This document shows positions 1 through 11,200 of a stretch of DNA of 64,000 nt, in pieces; within the stretch, counting starts at the first letter, position 1, and the number at the start of each line of letters is the position of its first letter. This DNA is from Astrothelium macrocarpum (Eukaryota > Ascomycota > Dothideomycetes > Trypetheliales > Trypetheliaceae): the NCBI GenBank assembly GCA_021030915.1, contig JAGEMR010000068.1, positions 62,001 to 126,000 on the forward strand. Reading direction: 5' to 3'. Position numbers and translations under genes: made by a program. The notes beneath the pieces were generated by a model, which did not search any database, was not told the DNA's origin, and saw nothing but the letters and a program-made list of their open reading frames with translations.

Positions 1-260
1 CGGATATATTAATGAAAATTTGAAATCTTTTTTTCAGATTTTTGTATATCAGAAATTTCAGAAGAAATAATAAAAGAAATTTCAGAATTAAAATCCATTA
101 TAAATAATATATTTTACACAAAAGTCAGATAAAAGAATTTTTTAATATTAAAATTAAATTTCGGCAATTAAAATAAAATCGGAATTATCGGATATACCCC
201 TGAATAATCCAGGATTATTATGCTATTCTATACTATCCAAATAATCCAGAATCCTGCATA
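1..260. other. AT-rich, RIP-like sequence at window edge
   Basis: Strongly AT-rich sequence with dense TpA and no open frame. It resembles the RIP-mutated island at 12-24.5 kb and stops sharply near position 260, where normal base composition begins. It is probably the end of a decayed transposon that lies mostly outside the window; its family cannot be told from what is visible. Confidence 0.6.
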
Positions 261-905
261 ATGATGCCATACCTTAATGATCCTTCCGACCCCTGGTTCT
301 TGGTCGATAGGGTATCAGTGAACTTCGCCGGTCGCCAGACCTTCGTTGAGTTCTGGGGTCTTGCTGCTGAAGTTCGAGTGATTTGCGCGGACTTGATGAA
401 GATTACCTCCCGTTTCGCAAGTTCATTAGAGAATCATCTGAAGTACTTCGAGCTCTCAAAAAATGTTGAGGAGACAGGAAGCGTTCAGCTGCTGACTCTC
501 CTTGCTAGCGTTTTCCTTCCGCTCTCTCTCGCATGCGGACTTTTGAGTATGCAGACTCGGTTTCTCGACCTTCATCTCCTTTTGTATGACTTCTGCGGCG
601 TCTTTTTCCTTGTTGGAACCTTTGCATTTGCGATCTTTTTGTTATTAAAGATAACAGTCCTATTGAGAGAGAAGCTCGCCAGGTGGGAGGCAGGAAGACC
701 CACTGATCGACGCATTGGGAATTTAATGCGAGTTTTCGTTGTTGTCATATTTGTCATTGAACGGGTACTTGTGACTGCTTCGTTTCTTGTTGGAATGACG
801 AAAAGTGTGTCTGTCGGATTGAGAATATTGGGCTTTGGTTCTGCCCCTGTTGCCTGCTTAATACTTATTGGAGCTGTTTTATTTCGCCTCAGTTCATTTG
901 TGTAA
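261..905 (+). pseudogene. C-terminal fragment of a fungal CorA-like membrane protein
   Basis: The 214-residue frame has a soluble start of about 75 residues and then four hydrophobic segments, near residues 75-95, 110-130, 155-178 and 185-210. The first pair, with a short loop between, resembles the C-terminal two-helix region of fungal CorA-like proteins that often end HET- or ankyrin-type accessory genes. There is no N-terminal cytosolic domain, and the frame begins immediately after AT-rich RIP-like DNA, so the gene was probably cut by a transposon. The canonical GMN motif of true CorA magnesium channels is not visible, so ion transport should not be assumed. It could instead be the last exon of a gene starting outside the window. 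Confidence 0.5.
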
Positions 906-1536
906 TCCTTGGCCATTCGTATCCCAGGAACATGAGCATTCTCTCATACATAAACGCTTATATTTCTGAATTCTTCGAGATTTTAATCATCACGGCCTTT
1001 CACGCTCTCACGCAATTCATATGAAGCAAGTGTGATCGTCAACCCTTTGCCGGCAGGACGCTGGGGACGCTGCGCCCGTTCGTAAATCCAATCGATCTCA
1101 GAACTCAGACATCAGTTTTCTGCTCAACCCCTTCATCTACCTCGAAACGAGCCTGATGCCAGCAAAAATAGTTCCGAAACTTACAATCTCAAGGCCGACC
1201 GGAGCTCTATCATCGGAGCTCTGCGATACAAAGCTTCTGTTATATAGGTGAAGAAGAACGTCGTGAGTGACCTGGTCGGCTGGTAAGAGGTGGAAGATCG
1301 TTTTTGAGTTTGCTGTTGGAAGCACATCCGGGAGCACGATGAGAGGAGAAAGTTGGAGGAGAAAATCACATAGGCTTTCATTTTGTCTGAAGCGCCTCTT
1401 TTGCTGGGCTTTGCGAAGGTGGTACAGGGAACCTCGCCAAATGATTGGCTGACGTAGGCAAACAAACAACCACACATTCCATAAAACACCGTACAAATGC
1501 TTGACACCGTGCTAATCCTTCACTGGTTTCTCACAA
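906..1536. other. Intergenic, nothing recognised
   Basis: Mixed-composition sequence between the membrane fragment and the next gene. Short open frames occur on both strands, but none has recognisable domain content or convincing splice partners. The last part probably holds the promoter of the gene that follows. Confidence 0.4.
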
Positions 1537-3030
1537 TTGCACCCCCTTCTGATTATCAGAAACATGCCTCCATTTTTCGGCGAGGCCCATTTTGAAGCTG
1601 CTTTGCGACATGAAGCTCTCCCTGAGCTTGAGCGAATTGCTGCACATGATACTATACGCGGTCGTTCGCTGTACCGCTTTGAGCGCGACGATCCTCCGCC
1701 ATACGTCTCCTCGACTGAGTCAGAAGAGTTCGACGGTGATATTCCTGCACTAAAACCAGACGGCCAGCTGCCTGATGAGCTTACAGTCATCATGGACCCC
1801 CCGTTGACCGAAAGGGAGTTGTCTGCTGTTGTAGGTGCAATGGAATGGGCAGTATGCCCCGCTGCTAGCTACCGTAGAGAAGCCGTGTATGAAGAAGAGC
1901 GACTGCGCAGGCATCGCCCATATCTGTTCAACCCGTTGTTTTGGGGTAAGAACAGCGATCGTCGAACTGATCTCCTTATTCGTCACTATATAAAACGCCG
2001 CTGGGAGAAACTTGGCATCTGGAATTCTGAATGGGGCATCCCCGTGCGTAAAGAGCAACCCAACGACGACATCGATAAGTGGAAGTGGAGATGGGAGCAA
2101 GACCATACCGATGGCTCTGGCTCTCTCGGCTCAGAAGCGGCGAATAATCTATACAAAGGGAGGCTTCTTGTCAAACGCGCCTTGCACCTCCGCCAGAACC
2201 TGCATCGCGGCGAGTTCAGTCCCGTGGTCCCGCGGCGTCATCTTACGCTAGATAAAACTGTCTCTGAGGCCGAGTCATTCATCATTTCCAGGCCTTGGTT
2301 TACCTACCAGGTTGAAGTAGCTGAAGAAAGGCGTAGGTTTTGGCGTCTGGAGACGAAGTATATACAATCCTTGGATTACTCAGCCAAAAGCCAGGTCATT
2401 GAGCGGTGGAAAAAGCGTGGGGATTGGAGGGAAAAATTCAACATGTCAGATGGACGCACTCTGGTGAACTCTTGGAAGTGGCGCCATGAAAGTCCCTCCC
2501 CGGAACCAGAGGATGTCACACCTATCGTCGACATAAAAGAAAGCCTTCATGATGTCATAGACATGGAATTTACTCCCTCTGAAATAGACGCTTTCGAGGC
2601 CATTCCGCCCCCGGGATATATATCTCCTAAACCTCCCACTCCTCCTGAAGGTAGGCCTACTATCCCTCCTTCTCGGTTTAACGTCTTCGGGTGGAAAGAG
2701 CCCTCACTGCAAAGAGATCATCAAGCCGCGTCACAAGAGATCGAAGAACATGCCTTAGAACCGCGACGAAATGCCTCCAGCGCTGCAGTTCAGAAAACGC
2801 GGGACGAACTTCGAGACGAAGAGAGAGGCAGTAATCAGGACCGGGATCAGGAACAGCACCACGACCAGAACCACGACGGAAGCCAGAACCAGAATCAGGT
2901 CCAACCACTTCGGCGAAGTGCCAGGATCGCAAATATGAAGCGCTCCGCCGAGGCACCGCCCTCTGAACTAGCACTAAACAAGAAGCATAAGAGCAAAGCG
3001 ACACTAAGGGCTGCAGCGCCCGAGACTTAG
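1537..3030 (+). CDS. Hypothetical basic protein with WK-rich repeats
   Basis: A 497-codon intronless frame with no family I can name. An internal ATG at 1564 (MPPFFGEAHF) is an equally good start. The protein has two related tryptophan-rich blocks: near residues 150-190 (RRWEKLGIWN, then WKWRWEQ) and near 290-320 (ERWKKRGDW, then SWKWRHE). This looks like an internal duplication. A Pro-rich segment, a Q/N/D/H-rich stretch (about 425-450) and a basic RRSARIA motif near the end follow. The C-terminal composition suggests a nuclear or DNA-binding role; that is inference. The frame stops with TAG at 3028, but the same frame continues downstream into an AT-hook-like tail, so the annotated protein may be a truncated version. 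Confidence 0.6.
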   Translation: MHPLLIIRNMPPFFGEAHFEAALRHEALPELERIAAHDTIRGRSLYRFERDDPPPYVSSTESEEFDGDIPALKPDGQLPDELTVIMDPPLTERELSAVVGAMEWAVCPAASYRREAVYEEERLRRHRPYLFNPLFWGKNSDRRTDLLIRHYIKRRWEKLGIWNSEWGIPVRKEQPNDDIDKWKWRWEQDHTDGSGSLGSEAANNLYKGRLLVKRALHLRQNLHRGEFSPVVPRRHLTLDKTVSEAESFIISRPWFTYQVEVAEERRRFWRLETKYIQSLDYSAKSQVIERWKKRGDWREKFNMSDGRTLVNSWKWRHESPSPEPEDVTPIVDIKESLHDVIDMEFTPSEIDAFEAIPPPGYISPKPPTPPEGRPTIPPSRFNVFGWKEPSLQRDHQAASQEIEEHALEPRRNASSAAVQKTRDELRDEERGSNQDRDQEQHHDQNHDGSQNQNQVQPLRRSARIANMKRSAEAPPSELALNKKHKSKATLRAAAPET

Positions 3031-3339
3031 CCTACCATTCGACAGACTCGACGCCGCGCGACGGGACGGCTGGTTTCCGTAACTCTAGTGTTAAAGGAGG
3101 GAACGGAGTCTTAACGTAGACGAGGAGGAGGGCGTCCGAAGAAAGAGAATAAACGAGGACCGGGGCGTCCGACAAAGGAGAACAAACAAGGACGAGGGAT
3201 CCCGGCAAAAGAGAATAAACGAAGCACTGCCGTGGCAAAGGAGAAGTCTGCACCGGCTAGGAGGAGAGGAGGAAGGGCTATGGCAGCAGAACCGCCAGCG
3301 GTAACCCGGCGTGGGAGGAGGTCGAGGAAGAATGCATAA
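3031..3339 (+). pseudogene. In-frame AT-hook-like tail beyond two stop codons
   Basis: Reading on in the frame of the upstream gene gives 27 codons, a TAA at 3112-3114, then 74 codons to a final TAA at 3337-3339. The second block is highly basic and has repeated cores GGRPKKENK, GPGRPTKENK and GRGIPAKENK, spaced regularly. The first two match the GRP core of AT-hooks, which bind the minor groove of AT-rich DNA. Both internal stops are what CAG and CAA become after a C-to-T change in a CpA context, as RIP makes. An intron could remove the second stop, but I found no good donor that would remove both. Confidence 0.55.
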
Positions 3340-4316
3340 TATAAATCGATGTACTGCTTATGGGCACATGAGACAGACTACTGGCGATAGTCTATCTTAC
3401 CACGACTGTAGGCAAGATAAAGGTCTTTTCAATACATGGCATCCGATAACGTTAATCCTATCCTGACCTAACCCAATCTTGGTGGCCAGGGGGAAGGCGA
3501 AGGCGAAGGTCCTGGTCTTCAGGATGCGGGGTTTGACCAATTGCGGACTATTGAGTCAAATAGCGCGCTGACGACTGAACAGATGCGGCTGCCGCTATGT
3601 GGAGACTTTCCACAACGAATTGTTTGGTTCTTGCAGGAGAGGAGTGGAAAGTTTGGCGGAAGAGCCAATTCAGACGACAGAAAATGGGGCTCGGAAATGA
3701 TTGAGGACAAAACCTTGGCCTTTTCATCCATAATACCCGCGCCAATGTTCTAAGGCAGTGCTTCATTTCCGTTGACATGTCGAATTGCACAGTACTTTAA
3801 ACAGGCTTAATCTTTGAATCCGAAAGGGATCAGTGGGTGGTTGTAGACTTCAATCGGGGCATTCTGCAAACGTCGAAGACTTCCTCCCAACTATTTGTGA
3901 GCTGGGAGCTTATTCAGATGGATAATTATTTGTTTTTCAGCTGATTTGGTGGATTTGATTGGAATTCATCTCTAATTTCGCTTATGCACTAGTTTGACTA
4001 ATTTGGCAAGCGCCGACCCCTTTTCCTCACTGTATTTAGGAATAATTGAAAATCAGGGCTGTTCAATGTCAACACTATTTCTATCTATGTATAGGGCAAC
4101 CGAGTTCCCGAAAACCAGTCTCATGATCGGAATCCTAAACGAGATCATACGAACCAGGAATCGCTCAAGAGCCTTTCAGAAGTCGCTCGAAGTTATAAGT
4201 AACAATCCCAGCCTGGGGCTTAAGTCCTGCATTTTTCCGGATTCGTGTACTACATACTTTATAAAAAGTCCTACCATACATACAAGGGGACGAGGCTTCA
4301 TAAGATAACAAGTGAT
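3340..4316. other. Intergenic, nothing recognised
   Basis: No coding region with recognisable content on either strand. There is a short GGCGAA-type direct repeat around 3490-3515. The right part abuts the 3' end of the HET gene on the minus strand. Confidence 0.4.
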
Positions 4317-6146
4317 CTAAACAAGCACAAAAGTTTCTGCTGTATCCTCATCCCAGTCGCATATCTCGCCGTACATTATGCCGTCGACAAAGCAAGGACC
4401 GATGAAAAGAAACTTGTCTTGAACCTGTCGCAAAACAGCCGGAACACTAAGGCCATGTAGTATAACGATGACGTCTCCCTGCGCTACTTTTTGAGGACAG
4501 ATACCAAAGTAGAATTTTTCCAGTAATGTTAGACGCCTTTTGACACAGAAAGTTATTTGAATTGAAAGATGTCGAAGCCACTGCTGCAATTGAGAGGAAA
4601 AGGAATTGAATACATGGTTGGGATCGAGCCTAAATGCATTTGAATCGTTTCCTAATGTGTTGAAGAACTCATCTAGTCTCTCGTCAATGGTGGAAGAGGT
4701 CCAATCTTCTGGAGTAGATCCAAGATCTGTACAGGAGAATCCGTCCAACGTTAGAGTATGTAAAACTTTTCGCCACATCTCTGCAGGAGACAGTGTTGTG
4801 TTCACATCTCGTAACAAGGCACTCAATTTGGGCACGACTTCAAAGAGGGCAAATATAGTTCTGTCAGCCACTGAGACATCTTCGCTCAATTGGAAATCGA
4901 GGACTCTGGTGAGTTTATCACATATCCGACCGACAACTACAAGTTCTCTTTGGTCCGACCCTATATCTGCATGTAGAAGGGGAAATTGCAGACCTCGGCT
5001 GGCGTGGAAAAAGGGATCTCTTGGTTCCAGATTTTCGATGACCAAACACTCGACTTTACCGCTCCAATCGAGCACCCAGCTCGGTAAATTATCGAATATG
5101 GACTCAATCGGATCTAATTTCATGCTAAGAACATGTAATGACTGTGCTTGGTTTATCATTGCTATGGCTGTTTTCGTATAGAGCACGTCCACGGGCAGTC
5201 GATAGTTAATCTCGATAGACACTTTCATGTCCTCAGACAGCAGCCCCATCAATGCGTATATCCTGTCGTGCTGATCGGAACACTCGTAGTTGACGTTCCG
5301 AACCCGATGTAAGAGGCGTATGAAAGGTTCTTTTATTTTATATGTAATGATGTCCCTACTGACAAGGACGGCTTGCGTGCGCAAGTGCGTTCCAGGAGAA
5401 TCGAGGTTCCAGGGATTTCCTCCTGCTGAAAATACTGCCGCAATGTGAACATCCACAAAATCAAGAACTCGGTTGCCGCAGCGAAAGACCAAGCCCTTCG
5501 AAACTGCAGCTTCTTGGAACGTCCATAGACGTGAGAACCATGGACGGTGTAGAAATTGCATAAGTGCGAGCCAACGTTTATCGTCGACTGGGGGAACCGA
5601 AATCGGGGACGTTCTTTCTTGGAGAAGCCGCCTAATGTTCTGATGTGGTTGCATAGCCAAACGAACCAGATCAGCTAATGCAAACGAGTCCGGGAAAGAA
5701 TGACTGATTTCCTTCGCGATGCTACAAGCGTCATCTGAGAATTCATCCGCACGGCCAAGCCATGCATCACATCGAGCGCATTGAGCATAGATTCTCGTCA
5801 TCAGTTGAACTTGTGCACTGCGTTCGTCAATATCATCTTGATTGATGCAAACTTGATCAATCCATATATACTCGTCAATATTGTATTTGATGATCGTCTC
5901 ATATGCGTTTTCGGATGTCATAATGACAGTCTCGTCTTTGAGGTTGACTGGATTTGTGAATTTGCCTTTGCCCCATGTGTACGAAATGCAGATATACGAG
6001 GGATGTTCTGTTTCAATGTCCACTTGAACGATATCCCAAACACCTACATTCACGTGTCTACCAGTATCATGCTGTTGTATGACATTGACGAGTTTTAACA
6101 GTCTAATGCTTGTAGGAGACTGAAGAGGGTGGTATTTGTGACGCAT
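4317..6146 (-). CDS. HET-domain (heterokaryon incompatibility) protein
   Basis: A complete 609-residue single-exon frame. The HET domain spans about residues 50-215: YICISYTWG near residue 51, then IWIDQVCINQDD near 93, then RIYAQCARCDAWLG, and later PWFSRLWTFQEA near 205. These are the characteristic blocks of the family. The C-terminus carries the usual tail block (GDVIVILHGLSVPAVLR, then GPCFVDGIMYGEI). HET proteins trigger growth arrest or cell death when genetically different hyphae fuse, and many are paired with STAND-type receptors. No transmembrane segment or C-terminal repeat is seen. It lies between a RIP-marked gene and an ankyrin/STAND-like gene, but the reading frame is undamaged. 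Its partner and trigger cannot be inferred. Confidence 0.93.
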   Translation of the reverse strand: MRHKYHPLQSPTSIRLLKLVNVIQQHDTGRHVNVGVWDIVQVDIETEHPSYICISYTWGKGKFTNPVNLKDETVIMTSENAYETIIKYNIDEYIWIDQVCINQDDIDERSAQVQLMTRIYAQCARCDAWLGRADEFSDDACSIAKEISHSFPDSFALADLVRLAMQPHQNIRRLLQERTSPISVPPVDDKRWLALMQFLHRPWFSRLWTFQEAAVSKGLVFRCGNRVLDFVDVHIAAVFSAGGNPWNLDSPGTHLRTQAVLVSRDIITYKIKEPFIRLLHRVRNVNYECSDQHDRIYALMGLLSEDMKVSIEINYRLPVDVLYTKTAIAMINQAQSLHVLSMKLDPIESIFDNLPSWVLDWSGKVECLVIENLEPRDPFFHASRGLQFPLLHADIGSDQRELVVVGRICDKLTRVLDFQLSEDVSVADRTIFALFEVVPKLSALLRDVNTTLSPAEMWRKVLHTLTLDGFSCTDLGSTPEDWTSSTIDERLDEFFNTLGNDSNAFRLDPNHVFNSFSSQLQQWLRHLSIQITFCVKRRLTLLEKFYFGICPQKVAQGDVIVILHGLSVPAVLRQVQDKFLFIGPCFVDGIMYGEICDWDEDTAETFVLV

Positions 6147-7399
6147 GTTGAGTATGAGCTGTAGTTGGGCATGTGGTTATTGAGACTACATACGGGTTCC
6201 ACAGCAAGATGAGAGATGAATGTAGCAGTCCGCCATGTTCCAGCATCTGTTGGATGGCTTCCTTGTTGAAGTCGACGAACTATTTGCATGTAGAGTGAAT
6301 TGTGTAGAATCTACGTTCAGGAGTTACAGAAGTAGTGGACGTGCTTATAGAATACACTAGTACCAATGCAGTAACCACTACCATGGCTCCTCAGAGCAGC
6401 TTTCAATTCAACATCTCCCAGCATCACTTTGTTATGCCACTGGATACTTACTGGCAAAGAACTTTGGGATCACTAATTGGTACAGCATTCGGCTACGATT
6501 TGGTACCCTTATTCAACCACATCTCAAACCTTCTCCTACGGAGACGCCAGCATCTCGTATTTATTCAATTTTCTAAGACGCTTTCAAAAGGGTGTATAAC
6601 GAGAAATAGAGTGAAAAGAACGTTTCACGATCGTCATCTTATCTGGAATAGTTCTTTCTTTTCTTTAGCTCTGTTGTAAATTGTAGCTCTCAAACTACTG
6701 TTTCGTTTTACACTCTCTAGGTGACTCATAAGTGTTCTATCTGGTCCACAAGGTTTATTTAATCTCAATATTGGCACCATACCCGGTACCTTTTCACAGT
6801 GACGACGTGATTGTAAATCGCCGTAAAGTTATGAAGCAGCGAAATCGCTACCATCCTTTGTGGCCACAAGATGATAAAATGAATCTCAACGTCTCAACAG
6901 ATTCAACAGGCTGTATTTAAGCTCCGCAAAATGGCATCTTCGTCGAGTTCCATCCATATTCGCTACGTTGAGGCAGGTTCGACTGAGGGAGATCATTGTG
7001 TGGTTAGATCAAATCTGTTATACAGCTTTATTCCCACGGCGTGTCCACAGGGGCGATTGATTTAGCGTTATTTTTAATCCCGGAATCGTGTTGAAGAGCT
7101 TGCACGGATTCGGTTCTCCATTCTTTACGCCGTGAGTATCTGAGCTTACCTGAGTCAAGCCTGACATATCTGAAGCCAGCGTACGCAAACCGGAGAAGAG
7201 GCTGCGCAGCCTGAGCATGAATCGAGCGACGCTGAGCCAGTGGTCTAGATTACCTCTTTTGGCCTAATTTAGCGCTAGCTTAACTGGGTAAAATTCGCGG
7301 CTGCTTTTACCTGTGGAAATGGATAAAACGGGATTGGAAAGTCAGATAAGGATTGAATTAAATCAAGGCCATTGCTCACCAACAGTACTCAAACACTGA
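6147..7399. other. Intergenic, no supported gene
   Basis: Upstream region of the HET gene on the minus strand. Short frames are present on both strands, but none has a signal peptide, domain or splice pattern that I trust. Confidence 0.4.
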
Positions 7400-7640
7400 T
7401 GTGAAGGAGATACTGAGATGAAATGCGAAAGGCTGGAGAGTCGTCATAGACTTGACCGAGCAAGGCGAGATACAGTGTTACGTAATCAGGTGTTCATTTA
7501 GCTTCGTAAGCCCTAACTGCAACAACACAGTATTCATCTCGTTCGAATCCGTTCAATTCGTGACATACAGACTTATCGAAAGCCCACTGGCTTCAGAGAC
7601 ATTGTCAATTGACAGGACAAATACGTCCAGGTAATCGAGA
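7400..7640 (-). pseudogene. Decayed paralogue fragment of the ankyrin/STAND-like gene
   Basis: On the minus strand this stretch reads fragments such as EASGLSISLYVT and LGQVYDDSPAFRISSQYL in shifted frames. They match GAGGLSISPCLTL and VGQVHHKSPAFRISSHYF of the intact gene at 8246-11815, in the same order. At the DNA level, 7413-7450 resembles 10547-10590. Stops and frameshifts separate the pieces, so this is a remnant of a second copy lying just downstream of the intact one. It is too short to tell whether it arose by local duplication. Confidence 0.65.
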
Positions 7641-8245
7641 TCTTCTTTATTGATGAAATCTGGCAAATGAACAGAGAGTGTCCCGGAGAACGCGTGTAAC
7701 ATTGCAATTCATAAGTAAATAAATATGTGGTGAGAGTATGATAAAAGCAACATAGAATCGAGAATTGTAAACAACTATTTCAGTCCGAATAGATTGTGAG
7801 AACGTGCATGGGGTGGTGCGAATCTCACAAACTTGAGGTTATAATACTATCGTATCATGATCATGCGTTGATCAGCGATCAGCTTCTCGTCCAGCTGCTT
7901 AATACCATGCGATATTATCAGCCGATATGATCGTCACTCAGATTCATGCTTGGCGATCATGTTCTTTGCCCTGGGTAATGACGGCAGTTTCAGAGACTTG
8001 GAAGTCTTTAGTATATTCAGAATCCACGGCGGTGTAGAGGTAACGGTGGGCTGAGGCGCTAAGGGAAGAGAGGTCATAGTTCGAGACTGACACGTAATTG
8101 TGGAAATTGAGATTGTCAATACGAAGGCAGTTGTTGGGGCATGAAGGATGACAAGGAGCGGAAGGTGGGTAAGCGGGTCTTGGTAGAAAATGTTGTCGTC
8201 ACGTCATAAGCAACATATGTGAACGCGCCGCTACTCTTCTGTAGC
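7641..8245. other. Intergenic, 3' flank of ankyrin gene
   Basis: No supported gene. The sequence may contain further decayed pieces of the same paralogue, but I could not align them by eye. Confidence 0.35.
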
Positions 8246-11200
8246 TTATTCCTCGACTAAGTTGACGCCCAATTTGCGAATCGACTTCAAGTTTTCCGGC
8301 GTCATTTTCTGGTCTTGAGCTGTGGTCATCAACAACGGCCACTGAACTTCCAGAAATCCGGATAAGGAGGGGTCCGGGTCTTCTAAAACCCTTATAGAAC
8401 GCTCCATTAAATTTTCCAGTAGTTCGTGAATTTCTTGTTCTTCATCAAAGATCCCAATGGCCTCGACGCTGGGCATACATTGAACGTCAGACTCAAATAA
8501 TCGGCAAATGAGAAAACCACATCCATAGCGAGCGGATTTAAGCCTTAAGCAACATGTGTGAGTGATCCCGAGCTCTTCGAATGTTAAAAATCGAATGACA
8601 TCTTCCGAGATCCGGCGCCAGGCTAGACTTTTGGAAGACACGACTTCCTCCAATGCACTTATGAGTGTGGTCAAGTAACGTTTCTCGCCTACGAATCTTC
8701 TTCGGGAAGTTTCGTTAAACACAAAATGTTTAAGAAAAATGGTTAAAGGACGACATCCGTCTGGCGAGCATCTACATGAGCAAGCGTCGCAACAGGTGTC
8801 CGTGATAACGCTCTCGAACGCTTTAGTTGCACTTTCACCGAGTTCTTGTAGCATGTGCTTTATGACCATATGTTTCATGCGTGGCTCTAACATGCCTCTG
8901 GAAGCTACCTTATCAGACAAGAAGTCTAAGGCATGTGCAATGCTCCATGCGACCAGATGGCTTGCGTTGGAATGCGTATTCCCGAAGGACTTATGAAGGT
9001 CTGCACCGTGCTCTATGTACCAGCCAACTAGAGTCAAATCCTCGTCAAACCTCTGCAAAGTAATATCGAGGAAGTGTGCATGCCTCCAGTGAGGTAAAAG
9101 AAGCGACACCATCAAGGGAGTGCGACCTAGCTCATCGTATTTGTTGAGATCACCAAATCCAGCTGCGTATAGTTGACAAGCAATTTGACGGGTGATGCCT
9201 GGTAAATGATAGGGAGTCGTCCAACGTGTAATGCCCAGATAGTGATATGGAGTTGTCAAATGATCGTCACTCAATGTCCCTGCCTCCGCGAACCAGATGG
9301 TGTTCAGGTCAAAATATGACATTTTGGATTGCTGGACTTCGATTGCCATTCGATCCTTCACTAAAGGTTTGTGTCAGATTTGGGTTTGAAATTTGTTCAG
9401 CCACATACCTGCTGATATTAGAAAGTCTATGAGCGCTGTTGCTTTCAATATCTCCCTTGCCTGCAAACTCTCCCGTGCCGCCCTCATCCTATCTAGCGCT
9501 TTCTTGAAAAGCTCGGGCCAACGGGTGCACAAATCGTACATGCTCAAAGCTTTTGTTAGTAATTTGACCGATTCCAAAGATCCTTGCATACATGCATAAT
9601 CGATTGGAAAGTAATGTATGAGGTCTTCTATGGCGACTTCTGCTCCTGCTGTTAGCAGAAGCTCGATACCTTCAGGCCAGGTGCTTGATAAGTGAAGAGG
9701 GGTTCGTCCAAACACGTCTTGCTCGTAAATTGAGTTTGGTCGCTTCTTTATACAGCAAGCAACTTGTTGTTCGGATCTTGCAAGCAGAGCGCGACTGAGC
9801 TCGCCGCACCAATAGGCTGCCAACATGATTTAGTCCGACATTTAGAAACGTGCTGGACATGCGTACCGTCTGCCAAATTTGGAAGCTGTTCCAATAAACA
9901 GAATTCATACTCTCCATGAACTTTATCCAACGAATCAGCATTAGTCTTTTCAATAAGGGCAAAGCCTTTCTCGAGCAGACTTGACACCATCTTGTTGAGC
10001 CCTAGCTTATTGTGCCCATTTGGGGGGTTTTCCATAAATCCCATATCCGTACGTGCAGTCCGATCAAAGCCGTTTAGTAAAAATTCTTCATCCAGGACGG
10101 CGTCTAAGAATGTGCTGTATCGTGGCAGTGAGTCATTTATACCTCTATGGCATTGTTTCGGACTCACACGTATCTCGATCTATCGAACGTATCCTTATAA
10201 CTCTCAGTTAATCCTAGATAATTAATCGGAACCCCCATGTCTGCAAGATCGGAAAAATATTTGCTGAGTGCTTGGAAGGCATCATCGTCGTGCTTGTAAA
10301 ACGCCCCGAAAGTATGCTTAGCGCTCTGTATCTTGTTAGTTGGGGCATAGATTTTGTTCCAGTAAGAGCTCAGAAAGATCTACCAAAAACAGAGTATCTC
10401 CTTCTTCATTCACTTCGTATGGAAGGGCCTTACGAGAGGTGAAAGCTAATCGCAACTCACTCGTCAGGCATTGTAGAAGCCTGCAAATTTTCTCCGTATC
10501 TTCTGAGGGTTCTAAATAATTGATTTGGTTGAAATAATGGGATGAGATGCGAAAGGCTGGAGATTTGTGGTGAACTTGGCCGACCAAGGTAAGGCATGGA
10601 CTTATTGAAAGCCCACCGGCTCCAATCGTAAGAGAGATTGAAATCTGAATCGACCCAGATAATATCGAGTTTATATTGGATAATTTAATGCCCGCAGTCT
10701 GTGTTGAGGTATCCGCCCATAATGGGCAGTCTTTGTCGTGCCTCAGAGATGTATTGTAAAATATGGAAAGCATCCTACCCCATTTACTAATAGCTCGACG
10801 GTGAGACTGAGTGCGGCAGACACAACGATTGAAACTATGCATGGGTGAAAGGCCGGTCATTATGCTGTTAGCATTTAGCCCTAATCTTCCTTCGCGAATC
10901 CTTTCCGTCTGGCTGCAAGTCGTATGATGTAATCCAGGCTTTTGTACCAAAGCCAGTTGGATACTTGCAAGCGCTTTCTCCTATACAATTACTATTAGAT
11001 TGTTTGATATTGGTATAACTCGAGTTTAAATGAGGAGGTGGAAACTTGCCAATTCTTCAAGTCTTGTATCTTTATTCACGTGGTCTGCCTTTTCAATTTC
11101 CATCAAGTGTGTTAATTGTTGACTTTGATGATCTATTCGTGACAAAATCGCTCGCTCTAGTCGAGTTGAAAGTTTATTATGGGATGACGTAGTCTCGTTA

